In this document: positions 42,744 through 51,956 of the stretch, piece by piece
Layout of the letters: each line of letters begins with the position of its first letter
Numbering within the stretch: position 1 is the first letter of the stretch
DNA from: CAVXYG01 sp963766005
GTDB taxonomy: Bacteria > Actinomycetota > Actinomycetes > S36-B12 > GCA-2699445
DNA length: 64,000 nt
Direction: 5' to 3'
Assembly (NCBI GenBank): GCA_963766005.1
Contig: CAVXYG010000012.1
Location: forward strand, 1-64,000
Translations under genes and position numbers: made by a program
Notes under the pieces: model-generated
Told to the model about the DNA's origin: nothing
Databases searched by the model: none
Seen by the model: the letters and a program-made list of their open reading frames with translations, nothing else

Positions 42744-44237
42744 GTGACCGCGAACCTCGCTGAACTGGTGACGGAGTCCGCGCGGCAGCGTCCCGGCCAT
42801 GTGGCTGTCGTGGACGGAGACCGCCGGATGACGTACGCGGGCCTGGATTCCGCCGTCGACGCCTTCGCCGCCGGGCTGGCTGCCCAGGGCGTCGAGGCAG
42901 GGGATCGGGTGGCGCTGCTGCTGGGCAACCGCACCGAGTTCGTCGTCGCCTACTTCGGCACGCTGCGACGAGGCGCCATCGCGGTGCCGCTGAACACCAG
43001 TTCCGCCGCCGATGAGATCCGACATGCGATCGCCGAGGTCGATCCGGCGATCGTCTTCGCCGACGTTCCGCAGCGTGGTCTGGTCCAGGCCTCCGGCAAC
43101 GAGTCGGTGCCGGTCGTCGTCACCGGCTCCGTCCAGTGGACGCGTCTGATCGCTGCCGGCCGCAAGGCTCCGTTCGAGGCACCGATGCCGAACTCCGATT
43201 CGGTTGCGGTGCTGCTGTTCACGGCGGGCAGCACGGGTCGGCCGAAGGCGGCGATGCTGACGCACCGGGCGCTGCTGGCCAACGTGGCCGAGCTGCGGGA
43301 CCTGCAGCATCCACCGGCGATCCAGCCCGACGACGTCGTGCTCGGCGTGCTGCCGCTGTTCCACGTGTACTCGCTGAACACGGTGCTGGCACTCACCCTG
43401 GCCGCCGGCGCGACGCTGGTGCTGCAGCAGCGGTTCGTCGTCCGAGAGACGCTGGAATTGGTGCGCAGCGCCGCGATCACGGTGATCGGCGGAGCGCCGC
43501 CCATCTACATCGCCTGGAGCACCGAGCCGGATCTGCGCGAGATGCTCTCGGGGGTCCGCCTCATGACGTCGGGGTCATCACCGCTGCCTCCGGCGGTCTT
43601 CGACCAGTTCGCCACCGTCGCGGGCAAGCCGATCTGGGAGGGCTACGGTCTGACCGAATGCAGCCCCGTGGTCTCGCTGACACTGGTCTCCGGCAGGCCC
43701 AAGGCAGGGTCGGTGGGTCGACCGCTGCCCGGCGTCGAGGTGATGCTCGTCGACCAGGGCGGCGACCCGGCCGAGGACGGCACCGGGGAGGTGTACATCC
43801 GAGGCGAGTCCCTCTTCTCCGGCTACTGGCCCGACCGGCAGGGGGGACCGGACAAGAACGGCTGGTTCGCCACCGGCGATGTGGCGGCGGTCGATGACGA
43901 TGGCGACCTTCGCCTCGTCGATCGTCGCGGTGAGCTCATCCTGGTCTCCGGGTTCAACGTCTATCCGCGCGAGGTGGAGCGGGTGATCGAGGAGCTGCCG
44001 GGAGTGGCCGAGGTCGCCGTCATCGGTGTCCCGCATCCCTACTCCGGCGAGGCGGTCAAGGCCTTCGTGAGTCCGCTCAACGGACACGATCTGGATGCCG
44101 CGATGGTGGTCGCCCACTGCGAGCAGCGGCTGGCACGGTTCAAATGCCCCACGATCGTGGAGATGCTCGACGAGTTGCCCCACTCGGCCATCGGCAAGAT
44201 CGCCCGGGGACAGTTGCGGGAGCTGTCGAGCGCGTGA
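42744..44237 (+). CDS. AMP-forming acyl-CoA synthetase/ligase
   Basis: A 497-residue adenylating enzyme. Phosphate-binding loop LLFTAGSTGRPKAAMLTH near 155, GYGLTECSPVVSL near 300, and the C-terminal core motifs (RGELILVSGFNVYPREVE and SAIGKIARGQL with the catalytic Lys) are all present. It probably activates fatty or aromatic acids as CoA thioesters. GTG start. Its TGA overlaps the glutaredoxin-like gene (GTGA). Probably part of a lipid or secondary-acid pathway with the acyltransferase upstream. Confidence 0.92.
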   Translation: MTANLAELVTESARQRPGHVAVVDGDRRMTYAGLDSAVDAFAAGLAAQGVEAGDRVALLLGNRTEFVVAYFGTLRRGAIAVPLNTSSAADEIRHAIAEVDPAIVFADVPQRGLVQASGNESVPVVVTGSVQWTRLIAAGRKAPFEAPMPNSDSVAVLLFTAGSTGRPKAAMLTHRALLANVAELRDLQHPPAIQPDDVVLGVLPLFHVYSLNTVLALTLAAGATLVLQQRFVVRETLELVRSAAITVIGGAPPIYIAWSTEPDLREMLSGVRLMTSGSSPLPPAVFDQFATVAGKPIWEGYGLTECSPVVSLTLVSGRPKAGSVGRPLPGVEVMLVDQGGDPAEDGTGEVYIRGESLFSGYWPDRQGGPDKNGWFATGDVAAVDDDGDLRLVDRRGELILVSGFNVYPREVERVIEELPGVAEVAVIGVPHPYSGEAVKAFVSPLNGHDLDAAMVVAHCEQRLARFKCPTIVEMLDELPHSAIGKIARGQLRELSSA

Positions 44238-44485
44238 CGGACCGGGTGACGCTCATCGGCAAGCCCGGCTGCCACCTGTGCGACGTTGCCCGGCAGGTGG
44301 TGGAGGTCGTCTGCGCCGAGGCGGATCTGGACTTCACCGACCTCGACATCACCGGCGATCCGTTCCTGGCATCCGAGTACGCCGAGGCGATCCCGGTCGT
44401 GCTCGTCGATGAGGTCGAGGTCGGCCGCTTCCGGGTCTCGCCGGAAGCGATCCGGGCAGCGCTTCAGCAAGCTCCGCGGCGCTAG
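44234..44485 (+). CDS. Glutaredoxin-like (DUF836) small thioredoxin-fold protein
   Basis: An 83-residue protein with the thioredoxin/glutaredoxin start VTLIGKPGCHLCDVARQVV, giving a C-H-L-C active site, and the cis-proline segment IPVVLVDEVEVGRFRV. It is shorter than typical glutaredoxins and belongs to the compact DUF836-like group. Role in thiol redox balance likely. GTG overlaps the ligase stop; ilvA begins 10 bp later. Confidence 0.9.
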   Translation: MTDRVTLIGKPGCHLCDVARQVVEVVCAEADLDFTDLDITGDPFLASEYAEAIPVVLVDEVEVGRFRVSPEAIRAALQQAPRR

Positions 44486-44494
44486 CCTGACGGC

Positions 44495-45718
44495 GTGGAG
44501 CCGATCACCCTGCAGGAGCTGCAGCGGGCCCGCAGCCTGGTCGGTGTCGTGGCGCGCCAGACCCCGGTGGTGCCGGCGCGTTGGCTGTCGGAGATCGTCG
44601 GCGGGCCGGTGCTGCTGAAGTGCGAGAACCTGCAGCGCTCGGGGTCCTTCAAGGTCCGGGGCGCGTACGTGCGGATGGCACGGCTGACGTCGCAGCAGCG
44701 GGCCCGCGGTGTCGTGGCGGCCAGTGCCGGGAACCACGCCCAGGGTGTTGCGGTTGCGGCTGCCGCCCTGGGGGCGCCGGCAACCGTCTTCATGCCGCGG
44801 GCGGCAGCGCTGCCCAAGGTCGCAGCCACCCGGGAGTACGGAGCCGAGGTCGTGCTGACCGGGGACACCGTCGACGACGCCCTGGACGCGGCCCGCGAGC
44901 ACGCGCAGCGGACCGGGGCAGCCCTCGTGCACCCCTTCGATCACCGCGACATCGTGCTGGGACAGGGGAGCGTGGGCCTGGAGATCCTCGAGCAGGTCCC
45001 CGATGTGGCCACGATGCTGGTGCCCACCGGCGGCGGCGGCCTCGTGGCCGGCATCGCGGCCGCCGCGCACGCAGCGGGCGAGGAGGTCGAGGTGCTGGGA
45101 ATCCAGGCGGCCGGCGCCGCAGCCTACCCGGCATCCCTGCGCGCGGGCCACCCCGTGAAGCTGGAGTCGATGGCGACTATGGCCGACGGGATCGCCGTGG
45201 CCGAGCCGGGCGCGGTCCCGCTCGCCGTGGTGCAGGAACTGGGCGTGCCGATCCAGACGGTGGGCGAGGAATCGATTGCCCGGGCGCTCGTGCTGCTGCT
45301 GGAGCGCTCCAAGCAGGTGGTCGAGCCGGCCGGCGTTCCCGGCGTCTCGGCGCTGCTGCAGGACCCGTCCGATCTGCGGTTCCCGGTCGTGGCGGTGCTG
45401 TCCGGGGGCAACGTCGATCCGGTCGTGCTGCAGCGCGTCCTGCGCTACGGATTGTCCGCTGCCGGTCGCTACCTGTCGGTTTCGGTGCGCCTGGCCGACC
45501 GGCCGGGCTCGCTGGCGTCGCTGCTGGCCGAACTGGCATCCTCGGAGGTCAACGTGCTCGGTGTCGACCACGTCTGGGCGGATCCCGGTCTGCGCATCGG
45601 GCAGGTCGAGGTGCTCGTCCAGCTCGAGACGCGCGGTTTCGACCACCGCGCGCAGACGTTGGCGCGCCTCCGTGCGGCCGGCTACCAGGTCTTGGCCCAC
45701 GGCACCGAGACGACCTGA
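44495..45718 (+). CDS. ilvA: Threonine ammonia-lyase
   Basis: A 407-residue PLP enzyme. The catalytic Lys lies in SGSFKVRGAYVRM near 53; the phosphate-binding Gly loop is VPTGGGGLVAGIAAA near 182; a C-terminal ACT domain (about 325-405, YLSVSVRLADRPGSLASLLA) is the regulatory module typical of the catabolic/short-form threonine dehydratases. Reaction: L-threonine to 2-oxobutanoate and ammonia, the entry to isoleucine synthesis. GTG start. Downstream genes are on the opposite strand. Confidence 0.94.
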   Translation: MEPITLQELQRARSLVGVVARQTPVVPARWLSEIVGGPVLLKCENLQRSGSFKVRGAYVRMARLTSQQRARGVVAASAGNHAQGVAVAAAALGAPATVFMPRAAALPKVAATREYGAEVVLTGDTVDDALDAAREHAQRTGAALVHPFDHRDIVLGQGSVGLEILEQVPDVATMLVPTGGGGLVAGIAAAAHAAGEEVEVLGIQAAGAAAYPASLRAGHPVKLESMATMADGIAVAEPGAVPLAVVQELGVPIQTVGEESIARALVLLLERSKQVVEPAGVPGVSALLQDPSDLRFPVVAVLSGGNVDPVVLQRVLRYGLSAAGRYLSVSVRLADRPGSLASLLAELASSEVNVLGVDHVWADPGLRIGQVEVLVQLETRGFDHRAQTLARLRAAGYQVLAHGTETT

Positions 45719-45827
45719 GCGCGGGCCAAGCGGAGTGGCATCATCCACGGCACCGCCGCGATACGTGCCGGGACCGCCGCGCGCGCCGGGGCTCCGACGC
45801 CGCCAGCCTGTTCCCCGCGGCGGAGGC

Positions 45828-46652
45828 TCAGCGCGACGCGGCCTGCCGGTAGCGGGAGATGCCGAGGGGGATGAAGATCGCGAGCAGGAGGGCGCACCAG
45901 ATGAGCGAGGTCAGCAGGGGATTCTCCATGGGGAAGGAGTCGCCTGCGTCGTAGTCCTCCGGCAGGTTGCCGAACAGAGTGCGCACCGACAGCGCCACCG
46001 AGGAGATCGGGTTCCATTCTGCGATCGGCTGCAGCCACTGCGGCATCGTTTCGGTGGGCACGAAGGCGTTCGACACGAACGTCAACGGGAACAGCCAGAT
46101 GAGTCCCGCCGTCTGCGCCACCTCCGGCGAGCGGGCAGCCATCCCGATGACCGCCCCGATCCACAGGAACGCGTAGGAGAACAGGAACAGCAGCGCGAAA
46201 CCGGCCACGACCTCCCAGAACGAGGTGTGCGTGCGCCAGCCCACGAGGAGGCCGGTGATCGCCATGGCGGCTACCGTGATGGCGCTGAACGCGAGGTCGG
46301 ACACGGTCCGGCCTGCGAGCACGGCGCTGCGGGCCATCGGCAGGGATCGGAATCGGTCGATGATGCCCCGCTGCAGGTCCTCCGCCATCGCGATGGTGGT
46401 GGTCGCAGAGGAGAAGGCGACGGTCTGCACGAAGATGCCGCCCATGAGGAACTCGACGTAGGAGGTGCCGGGGATGGCGATGGCGCCGCCGAAGACGTAG
46501 GTGAACAGCAGCACGAACATGACCGACTGCAGGATGCCGAAGACCAGGGAATCTGGAACACGCAGCAGTCGCGTCAAGTTCCGCTGCGCGACGACGAGGG
46601 TGTCCCCGATGGAGCGCTGCACGGGGTTGCCGGCGGCGGTCTGGATGCTCAT
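45828..46652 (-). CDS. DrrB-type ABC-2 transporter permease
   Basis: A 274-residue permease with about six transmembrane segments. Family features: GDTLVVAQRNLTRLLRVPDSLVF at the start, FGGAIAIPGTSYVEFLMGGI and EDLQRGIIDRFRSLPMARSAVLAGR in the cytosolic loop, and a late SNAFVPTETMPQWLQPIAEWNP motif that marks the DrrB/ABC-2 group. It partners the overlapping ATPase gene; together they export a hydrophobic compound, possibly a drug or lipid. ATG overlaps the ATPase stop (ATGA). Confidence 0.93.
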   Translation of the reverse strand: MSIQTAAGNPVQRSIGDTLVVAQRNLTRLLRVPDSLVFGILQSVMFVLLFTYVFGGAIAIPGTSYVEFLMGGIFVQTVAFSSATTTIAMAEDLQRGIIDRFRSLPMARSAVLAGRTVSDLAFSAITVAAMAITGLLVGWRTHTSFWEVVAGFALLFLFSYAFLWIGAVIGMAARSPEVAQTAGLIWLFPLTFVSNAFVPTETMPQWLQPIAEWNPISSVALSVRTLFGNLPEDYDAGDSFPMENPLLTSLIWCALLLAIFIPLGISRYRQAASR

Positions 46653-47611
46653 GCGGGCTCCTCCGACGTGTCGTGGCCGGTCAGGGAGAGGAAGACGTCG
46701 TCCAGGGTCGGCCGTCGCAGGGCGATGTCGAGCAGCGTGACGCCCTGCTCGTTGAGGATCCGCAAGGTCTCCAGCAGCGCTGTCGCACCGCCCGAGACGG
46801 GCAGGCTCAGATGCCGTGCGTGTTCCACGACCTCCGGCTCACCCAGGGCGATCGGGCTGAGCGCAGCGGCGGCCGTCGCCAGATCCTCGGTGGTCGCGAC
46901 CGTGATGTCGACCCGTTCCCCGCCCACCGACGCCTTGAGCTCATCCGAGGTCCCCAGCGCGATCACCCGGCCGTGGTTGACCACGGCGATCCGGTCGGCG
47001 AGCTTGTCGGCCTCCTCCAGGTACTGGGTCGTCAGCAGCAGCGTGGTTCCCTCGCGCACGAGCTCCTGGATCACCTCCCACAGACCCACACGGCTGCGCG
47101 GGTCGAGTCCGGTCGTGGGCTCGTCCAGGAACAGCACGGGCGGAGCCGCCACGAGGGCGCCGGCCAGGTCCAACCGCCGCCGCATGCCGCCGGAGTAGGT
47201 CTTCGCCGGCCGGCCGGCCGCGTCGGCGAGGTCGAAGCGCTCCAGCAGCTCGTCCGCGCGCTGCCGGGCGCGGCGCTGGCCGAGGTGGTAGAGGCGACCG
47301 ATCATCGTCAGGTTCTCCCGGCCGGTGAGGTACTCGTCGACCGCGGCGTACTGCCCGGACAGGCCGATGATGCGGCGCACCTGGGTGGCCTGCCCGACCA
47401 CATCGAGCCCGGCGACCGTCGCGGTGCCGGCATCGGGCTTCAGCAGGGTCGTCAGGATGCGGACGGTCGTGGTCTTCCCGGCGCCGTTGGGCCCGAGCAG
47501 ACCCAGCACCGTGCCTTCGGCCACGTCGAGGTCCACCCCGTCGAGGGCTCGGACCTCGCCGGAGCGGGAGGCGAAGACCTTGACCAGCCCCCGTGCTTCG
47601 ATGGCCGGCAC
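46649..47611 (-). CDS. DrrA-type ABC transporter ATP-binding protein
   Basis: A 320-residue ATPase. Walker A GPNGAGKTTT near 40, signature YSGGMRRRLDLAGAL near 141, Walker B VLFLDEPTTGLDP near 161 and the switch His in TTQYLEEAD (here Gln-Tyr, as in DrrA-type proteins) are present. A C-terminal ~80-residue domain (EPEVVEHARHLSLPV.., LRRPTLDDVFLSLTG) is shared with daunorubicin-resistance exporters. First gene of a two-gene operon; greA lies upstream with a 1-bp gap, so the three may be co-transcribed. Confidence 0.94.
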   Translation of the reverse strand: MPAIEARGLVKVFASRSGEVRALDGVDLDVAEGTVLGLLGPNGAGKTTTVRILTTLLKPDAGTATVAGLDVVGQATQVRRIIGLSGQYAAVDEYLTGRENLTMIGRLYHLGQRRARQRADELLERFDLADAAGRPAKTYSGGMRRRLDLAGALVAAPPVLFLDEPTTGLDPRSRVGLWEVIQELVREGTTLLLTTQYLEEADKLADRIAVVNHGRVIALGTSDELKASVGGERVDITVATTEDLATAAAALSPIALGEPEVVEHARHLSLPVSGGATALLETLRILNEQGVTLLDIALRRPTLDDVFLSLTGHDTSEEPA

Positions 47612-47612
47612 G

Positions 47613-48098
47613 TCAGGTCGTGTACGGCTCGACGCGGAGGATGTTCACGACCATCTCCTTGCCGTTGGGCATCGTGTAGCTCGCGGAATCGCCAGCGCGC
47701 TTGCCCTTGATGGCTTCGCCGAGCGGCGACGACGGCGAGAAGACGTCGACCGAGGCGTGCGCGGCCTCTTCCCGCGAGGCCAGCAGGAACGTCTGCTCCT
47801 CGTTGAGCGCTTCGAACAGGACGGTGACGACCTTGCCCTGCGCCACCTCGTCGGGGTGCGCCTCCGGGACGCCCACCTGCGCGTTCTTCAGCAGTGCCTT
47901 CAACTGCAGGATGCGGGCCTCGTTGTGGCCCTGCTCCTCCTTGGCCGCGTGATAGCCGGCGTTCTCCTTCAGATCGCCCTCGTCGCGGGCGAGACCGATC
48001 TTCTCCGAGATCTGCTTGCGCATGGATCCCTCACGCTCGGCCAATTCGGCCTGCAGCGCGTCGTAGGCCTCCTGAGTCAGCCAACTGACCTCGCTCAT
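47613..48098 (-). CDS. greA: Transcript cleavage factor GreA
   Basis: A 161-residue elongation factor that rescues backtracked RNA polymerase. The N-terminal coiled coil carries the tip acidic pair in ARDEGDLKENAGYHAAKEEQ (Asp/Glu near 40-44), and the C-terminal FKBP-like domain contains SPLGEAIKGKRAGD. Length matches GreA. The ATG at 48098 sits behind an AGGAGTGCTG stretch. The ABC exporter genes follow on the same strand. Confidence 0.95.
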   Translation of the reverse strand: MSEVSWLTQEAYDALQAELAEREGSMRKQISEKIGLARDEGDLKENAGYHAAKEEQGHNEARILQLKALLKNAQVGVPEAHPDEVAQGKVVTVLFEALNEEQTFLLASREEAAHASVDVFSPSSPLGEAIKGKRAGDSASYTMPNGKEMVVNILRVEPYTT

Positions 48099-48281
48099 CA
48101 GCACTCCTGTGGTGGGGGAGTTTGCGCGGCCCGGCAACGGCGCGCCGCCTGTCGATTCGGCAAGGCTAACACTGCCGGCCCTCCCCGGCCGGGCGCTGGC
48201 GTCGATGGTGGGTGGTCGCGACGGGGTCGGCAACCGCTCCGGTACGAGGCGGCCGTGGTGGCATCCGGGCCCGGGTGGGTG

Positions 48282-48758
48282 TCAGCCGGCGGTCCACGGC
48301 TGGTCCGGCGCGAGCACGCCCGGCGGGAACGCCGGCGGCGGGACCCGCAGGGGTTCCCCGCTTGGCCCGCATCCCAGGATCTCCACAACGCCGACCGGGC
48401 CGATGACGCGCATGGAGTAGGTCGGCTGCACGTAGTCCGAGCCGGCCGGCAGGGTCGCTTCTGCGTACCCCACATCCACGCGGTCGCCGTCCTGCGCCCG
48501 CAGCACGCAGGCGACCGCAAGGGCGGCGGGCCGGTTGACCTCGAAGGTGATGTCGACCCGGTCCGGTTGCACCTGCTGGAAGACCAGCAGGCGGGCATCG
48601 ATCGGCTCTGTCGTCAGTTGCACGGCGAAGTAGCCCAACACGACGGTGAATACCGCGATCGTGAGTCCGGCGGCGATTCGGGAGGGCCAGGGATTGCGGT
48701 CCAGCCCGTAGCGCTCCCGCATCTGCGGCGTCATCGATGCCTCGGCTTGCGCCCCCAT
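48282..48758 (-). CDS. DUF4307 membrane protein
   Basis: A 158-residue protein: cytoplasmic start MTPQMRERYG, one transmembrane helix (about 30-52) and an extracytoplasmic beta domain (about 55-150) with VDITFEVNRPAALAVACVLRAQD, the pattern of DUF4307 proteins of actinomycetes. Function unknown. Its ATG faces the small membrane protein at 48861 across ~100 bp, so the two are divergently expressed. Confidence 0.85.
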   Translation of the reverse strand: MGAQAEASMTPQMRERYGLDRNPWPSRIAAGLTIAVFTVVLGYFAVQLTTEPIDARLLVFQQVQPDRVDITFEVNRPAALAVACVLRAQDGDRVDVGYAEATLPAGSDYVQPTYSMRVIGPVGVVEILGCGPSGEPLRVPPPAFPPGVLAPDQPWTAG

Positions 48759-48860
48759 ACCGCCTCCCGGCCGGTTTGGCCGCGTGGGTTCGTTTGCGAC
48801 ACTGGTACCAGTGTGACAGCCGGGCGCGGACTGGCGATCACGGCGATCAGGGAGGCCGCA

Positions 48861-49082
48861 GTGGTGTTCGAGGCTCTGGCAGCAGTCGTGTCCCAGGATC
48901 CCGTGGTGGAACCCGACCCCGATATCGTGACGCCGGGCTTGCTCGGATTGATCATGGTCCTGCTGCTGGGCATCGCGATCTACCTGCTGTTCCGTTCCAT
49001 GAACCGGCATTTGCGGAAAGTCGATTTCCCTGAGCCCGAGGAAGCCGACGGCAGCGGTGATGAGCGCTCCGCCGCGCAGTGA
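48861..49082 (+). CDS. Small single-pass membrane protein
   Basis: A 73-residue protein with one helix (about 26-46, LGLIMVLLLGIAIYLLFRSM), a basic juxtamembrane end (NRHLRKVDFPEPEE) and an acidic tail. GTG 48861 has GGGAGG 5 bases upstream; an earlier in-frame GTG at 48813 is less likely. Proteins of this type often lie beside DUF4307 and SURF1 genes in actinomycetes. The stop overlaps the SURF1 start. Confidence 0.8.
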   Translation: MVFEALAAVVSQDPVVEPDPDIVTPGLLGLIMVLLLGIAIYLLFRSMNRHLRKVDFPEPEEADGSGDERSAAQ

Positions 49083-49848
49083 GGTCCTGCGGCTCCTGGC
49101 GACTCCGCGGTGGCTCGCGCTCACCCTGCTCCTGGTCGCGCTGAGCGTCCTCTTCGCCGTCGCGTCGACCTGGCAGTACCAGCGGGCCATCGACCAGGTC
49201 AACACCGAGCGAGCTGCCGCGTCCGTGCCGCAGCCGATCGAGACGTTGGTTCCCGCCGGACCCGATGTCCCCGCCGAGTCGCTGGGACGCGTCGGCGTCG
49301 TGTCCGGCTCGTACGTCGCCGACGCCTGGGTCACCGGGCGGCTGTCGCCCTCGGGTGAGCCCGGCGTCTGGCTGATGAGCGCAGTCGATGACGGATCCGG
49401 GCTGCTCACCCCCGTGCTGCGGGGATGGCTGCCGACCCGCAGCGAACCCGGCGAAGACCGACCGCGGTCCGGCCCGGTCACGGTGACGGGACGCGTCAGC
49501 AGCGCGGAGAACTTCTACACCGAGGTCGCCGCCGGCGGACCGGACGAACTCGTCGCCATCACCGACGAGCGCCTCGCCGAGGTATGGCAGCAGCCGCTGC
49601 GCCCGGGGTACCTCGTGCTGGTCGAGCAGGAGCCGGGGCCGACTGCCGGCGATCCGGTCGCGGTGGCGTCGGTCTTCGGCTCGAGCACCGACGTCGGATT
49701 CCCGTGGCAGAACGCCGGGTACGCCGCTCAGTGGGTGGTGTTCATCGGCTTCGCCGGGTTCATGTACTGGCGGCTGTTCGTCGATGATCTGCGTCGCAGG
49801 CGCGGCTCGGCGGCGGCGCAGCCGCGGCAGGTCGCGGGCCGCCGATAG
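49060..49848 (+). CDS. SURF1-family protein (cytochrome oxidase assembly)
   Basis: A 262-residue SURF1-like protein with two transmembrane helices, N-terminal (about 15-38) and C-terminal (about 222-242), enclosing an extracytoplasmic domain with GSYVADAWVTGR, GVWLMSAVDDGSGLLTPVLRGWLP and VTVTGRVSSAENF, the standard SURF1 signature blocks. It should help insert haem or metal into the aa3 oxidase. ATG 49060 is chosen; GTG 49057 is an alternative. Followed by the DUF3817 gene. Confidence 0.92.
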   Translation: MSAPPRSEVLRLLATPRWLALTLLLVALSVLFAVASTWQYQRAIDQVNTERAAASVPQPIETLVPAGPDVPAESLGRVGVVSGSYVADAWVTGRLSPSGEPGVWLMSAVDDGSGLLTPVLRGWLPTRSEPGEDRPRSGPVTVTGRVSSAENFYTEVAAGGPDELVAITDERLAEVWQQPLRPGYLVLVEQEPGPTAGDPVAVASVFGSSTDVGFPWQNAGYAAQWVVFIGFAGFMYWRLFVDDLRRRRGSAAAQPRQVAGRR

Positions 49849-49890
49849 CCGCGGTTCGTCGGCCGAGGGCCGGCGGCTTACCCTGAAACG

Positions 49891-50295
49891 GTGACTGCCC
49901 CATCTCTGCGCGGACTGTCCGGCGCACTGGTCCGATACCGCGTCATGGCCTATGTCACCGGGGTGCTGCTCGGGTTCCTGACCGTCGTCGGGCTGCCCTA
50001 CAAGTACCTCCTGGACGGGGACGCGTCGTGGTACGCGGTGGGTTGGATGCTGCACGGCTGGGCGTACATCATCTATGTCGCCTTCGCCCTCGACCTCGTC
50101 TTCCGGCTGCGGTGGAGCCTGCTGCGCGCGCTGGGCGTGGTCCTGGCCGGCACCATCCCGTTCATGTCCTTCGTCGCAGAGCGCCGCGTGACCCATGCGG
50201 TGGACGCGATCCTCGAAGGGAACGCCGAGGGGCCCCGATCCGCCGGGGAAGCCGGGGCAGCGGGCACCGGCGAGGAGGCTCGCCAGCAGGCCTAG
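49891..50295 (+). CDS. DUF3817 membrane protein
   Basis: A 134-residue protein with three hydrophobic segments (about 20-38, 52-72, 82-100) and a soluble acidic C-terminus. The YRVMAYVTGVLLGFLTV and YAVGWMLHGWAYIIYV segments identify DUF3817, a family also found fused to transporter domains. Function unknown. GTG start, 43 bp after the SURF1 stop; likely the same transcript. Confidence 0.88.
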   Translation: MTAPSLRGLSGALVRYRVMAYVTGVLLGFLTVVGLPYKYLLDGDASWYAVGWMLHGWAYIIYVAFALDLVFRLRWSLLRALGVVLAGTIPFMSFVAERRVTHAVDAILEGNAEGPRSAGEAGAAGTGEEARQQA

Positions 50296-50609
50296 CCCTG
50301 GCCCCGCGCACCCGCTGCGTCGGGCGCCGGACCATCGGTCCCGCTCGCCCTTGGCGCGTGGTGCGCGAGGCGGGCCGATCATGTCGTCGGCGAGGTGTCG
50401 CGGGAACCGCTGCGCCGGAGGTCGAAGCCCCACCGTCTTGCGGTCGTGCCCGATCCGGGCGCGTCACGCGTCTGGTCGCTGTCGTGGCCACTACGCTGTG
50501 AGCAACGGAGTCGCTTCCCCGCTCCGCGCAGTGCCCACCAGGGCGGTCGAGCGGTTCTCGCCGCAGGCCGCGGAGACCGGGCCGGGCGGCCCGGGAAGGG
50601 GAGGCCGGC
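50296..50609. other. Intergenic stretch, nothing recognised
   Basis: About 310 bp between the DUF3817 gene and phoH. No terminator hairpin with long perfect arms and no small gene was seen. Confidence 0.4.
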
Positions 50610-51956
50610 GTGCCGGACGGAACTGACCGCACGAATGGCGAGCAGCGGACGAACTCGGCGCGCACCGATCGGCGCACCTACGTGCTGGACACCTCCGTGC
50701 TGCTCTCCGACCCAAACGCGATGCTCCGCTTCGACGAGCACGAAGTCGTGCTGCCGATCGTCGTGGTCACCGAGTTGGAGGCCAAGCGCACCCACGCCGA
50801 GCTCGGGTACTTCGCCCGGGCCGCCCTGCGGATCCTCGACGATCTGCGCGTCGAGCACGGCCGACTCGACGAGCCGCTGCACATCGGCGATGCCGGCGGG
50901 ACGCTGCGCGTGGAGCTCAACCACAGTGATGCGGCGGTCCTGCCCTCCGGCTTCCGGCTGGGGGACAACGACACCCGGATCCTGGCGGTGGCGCGCAGCC
51001 TGGCCGCCGAGGGCGCCGACGTGGTCCTGGTGAGCAAGGATCTGCCGCTGCGGGTCAAGGCGTCGGCCGTGGGCCTGCAGGCGGAGGAGTATCGCGCGGA
51101 ACTCGTGGTCGAGTCCGGCTGGACGGGCATGGCGGAAATCGACGTGGCGGGCTCGGTGATCGACGAGTTGTACGCGGAGACCTGCGTGGATCTCGACGAA
51201 GCGCGCGACCTGCCCTGCAACACCGGTGTGGTGCTCGTCAGTGAGCGGGGGAGCGCGCTCGCGCGAGCCACCGCCGACAAGACCCTGCGGCTGGTGCGCG
51301 GGGACCGGGAGGCCTTCGGGCTGCACGGTCGCAGCGCCGAGCAGCGGATCGCCCTGGATATCCTGCTGGACCCCTCGGTCGGCATCGTGTCGCTGGGCGG
51401 GCGCGCCGGGACCGGCAAGAGCGCGTTGGCGCTGTGCGCGGGGCTGGAGGCGGTGCTGGAACGCCGAGAGCATCGCAAGGTGATGGTGTTCCGGCCGCTC
51501 TACGCCGTCGGCGGCCAGGAGCTCGGATACCTGCCGGGCAGTGAGAACGACAAGATGACGCCGTGGGCGCAGGCGGTCTTCGACACCCTGTCCGCCGTGG
51601 TCAGCGCCGAGGTGATGGACGAGGTGCTCGACCGCGGGCTGCTGGAGGTCCTGCCGCTGACGCACATCCGTGGCCGGTCGCTGCACGACGCCTTCGTCAT
51701 CGTCGACGAGGCCCAATCGCTGGAGCGCAACGTCCTGCTGACCGTGCTGTCGCGGATCGGCCAGGACTCCCGGGTCGTGCTCACCCACGACGTGGCCCAG
51801 CGGGACAACCTGCGGGTGGGCCGACACGACGGCGTGGTGGCGGTGATCGAGCAGCTGAAGGGACACCCCCTCTTCGGACACGTCACGTTGACGCGCGCCG
51901 AGCGCTCCCCGATCGCCGCGCTGGTCACCGAGGTGCTGGAGGGCATGCCAACTTGA
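50610..51956 (+). CDS. PIN-domain PhoH family protein
   Basis: A 448-residue protein combining an N-terminal PIN RNase domain (about 22-180; TYVLDTSVLLSDP, VVTELE, DTRILAVA..VVLVSKD with the acidic active-site residues) and a C-terminal PhoH ATPase/helicase domain (about 240-445; Walker A GRAGTGKSALAL near 266, VIVDEAQSLE near 368). This PhoH2 (VapPhoH-type) architecture unwinds and cleaves RNA. GTG start. Its stop lies within the palindrome preceding the nitroreductase gene. Confidence 0.95.
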   Translation: MPDGTDRTNGEQRTNSARTDRRTYVLDTSVLLSDPNAMLRFDEHEVVLPIVVVTELEAKRTHAELGYFARAALRILDDLRVEHGRLDEPLHIGDAGGTLRVELNHSDAAVLPSGFRLGDNDTRILAVARSLAAEGADVVLVSKDLPLRVKASAVGLQAEEYRAELVVESGWTGMAEIDVAGSVIDELYAETCVDLDEARDLPCNTGVVLVSERGSALARATADKTLRLVRGDREAFGLHGRSAEQRIALDILLDPSVGIVSLGGRAGTGKSALALCAGLEAVLERREHRKVMVFRPLYAVGGQELGYLPGSENDKMTPWAQAVFDTLSAVVSAEVMDEVLDRGLLEVLPLTHIRGRSLHDAFVIVDEAQSLERNVLLTVLSRIGQDSRVVLTHDVAQRDNLRVGRHDGVVAVIEQLKGHPLFGHVTLTRAERSPIAALVTEVLEGMPT

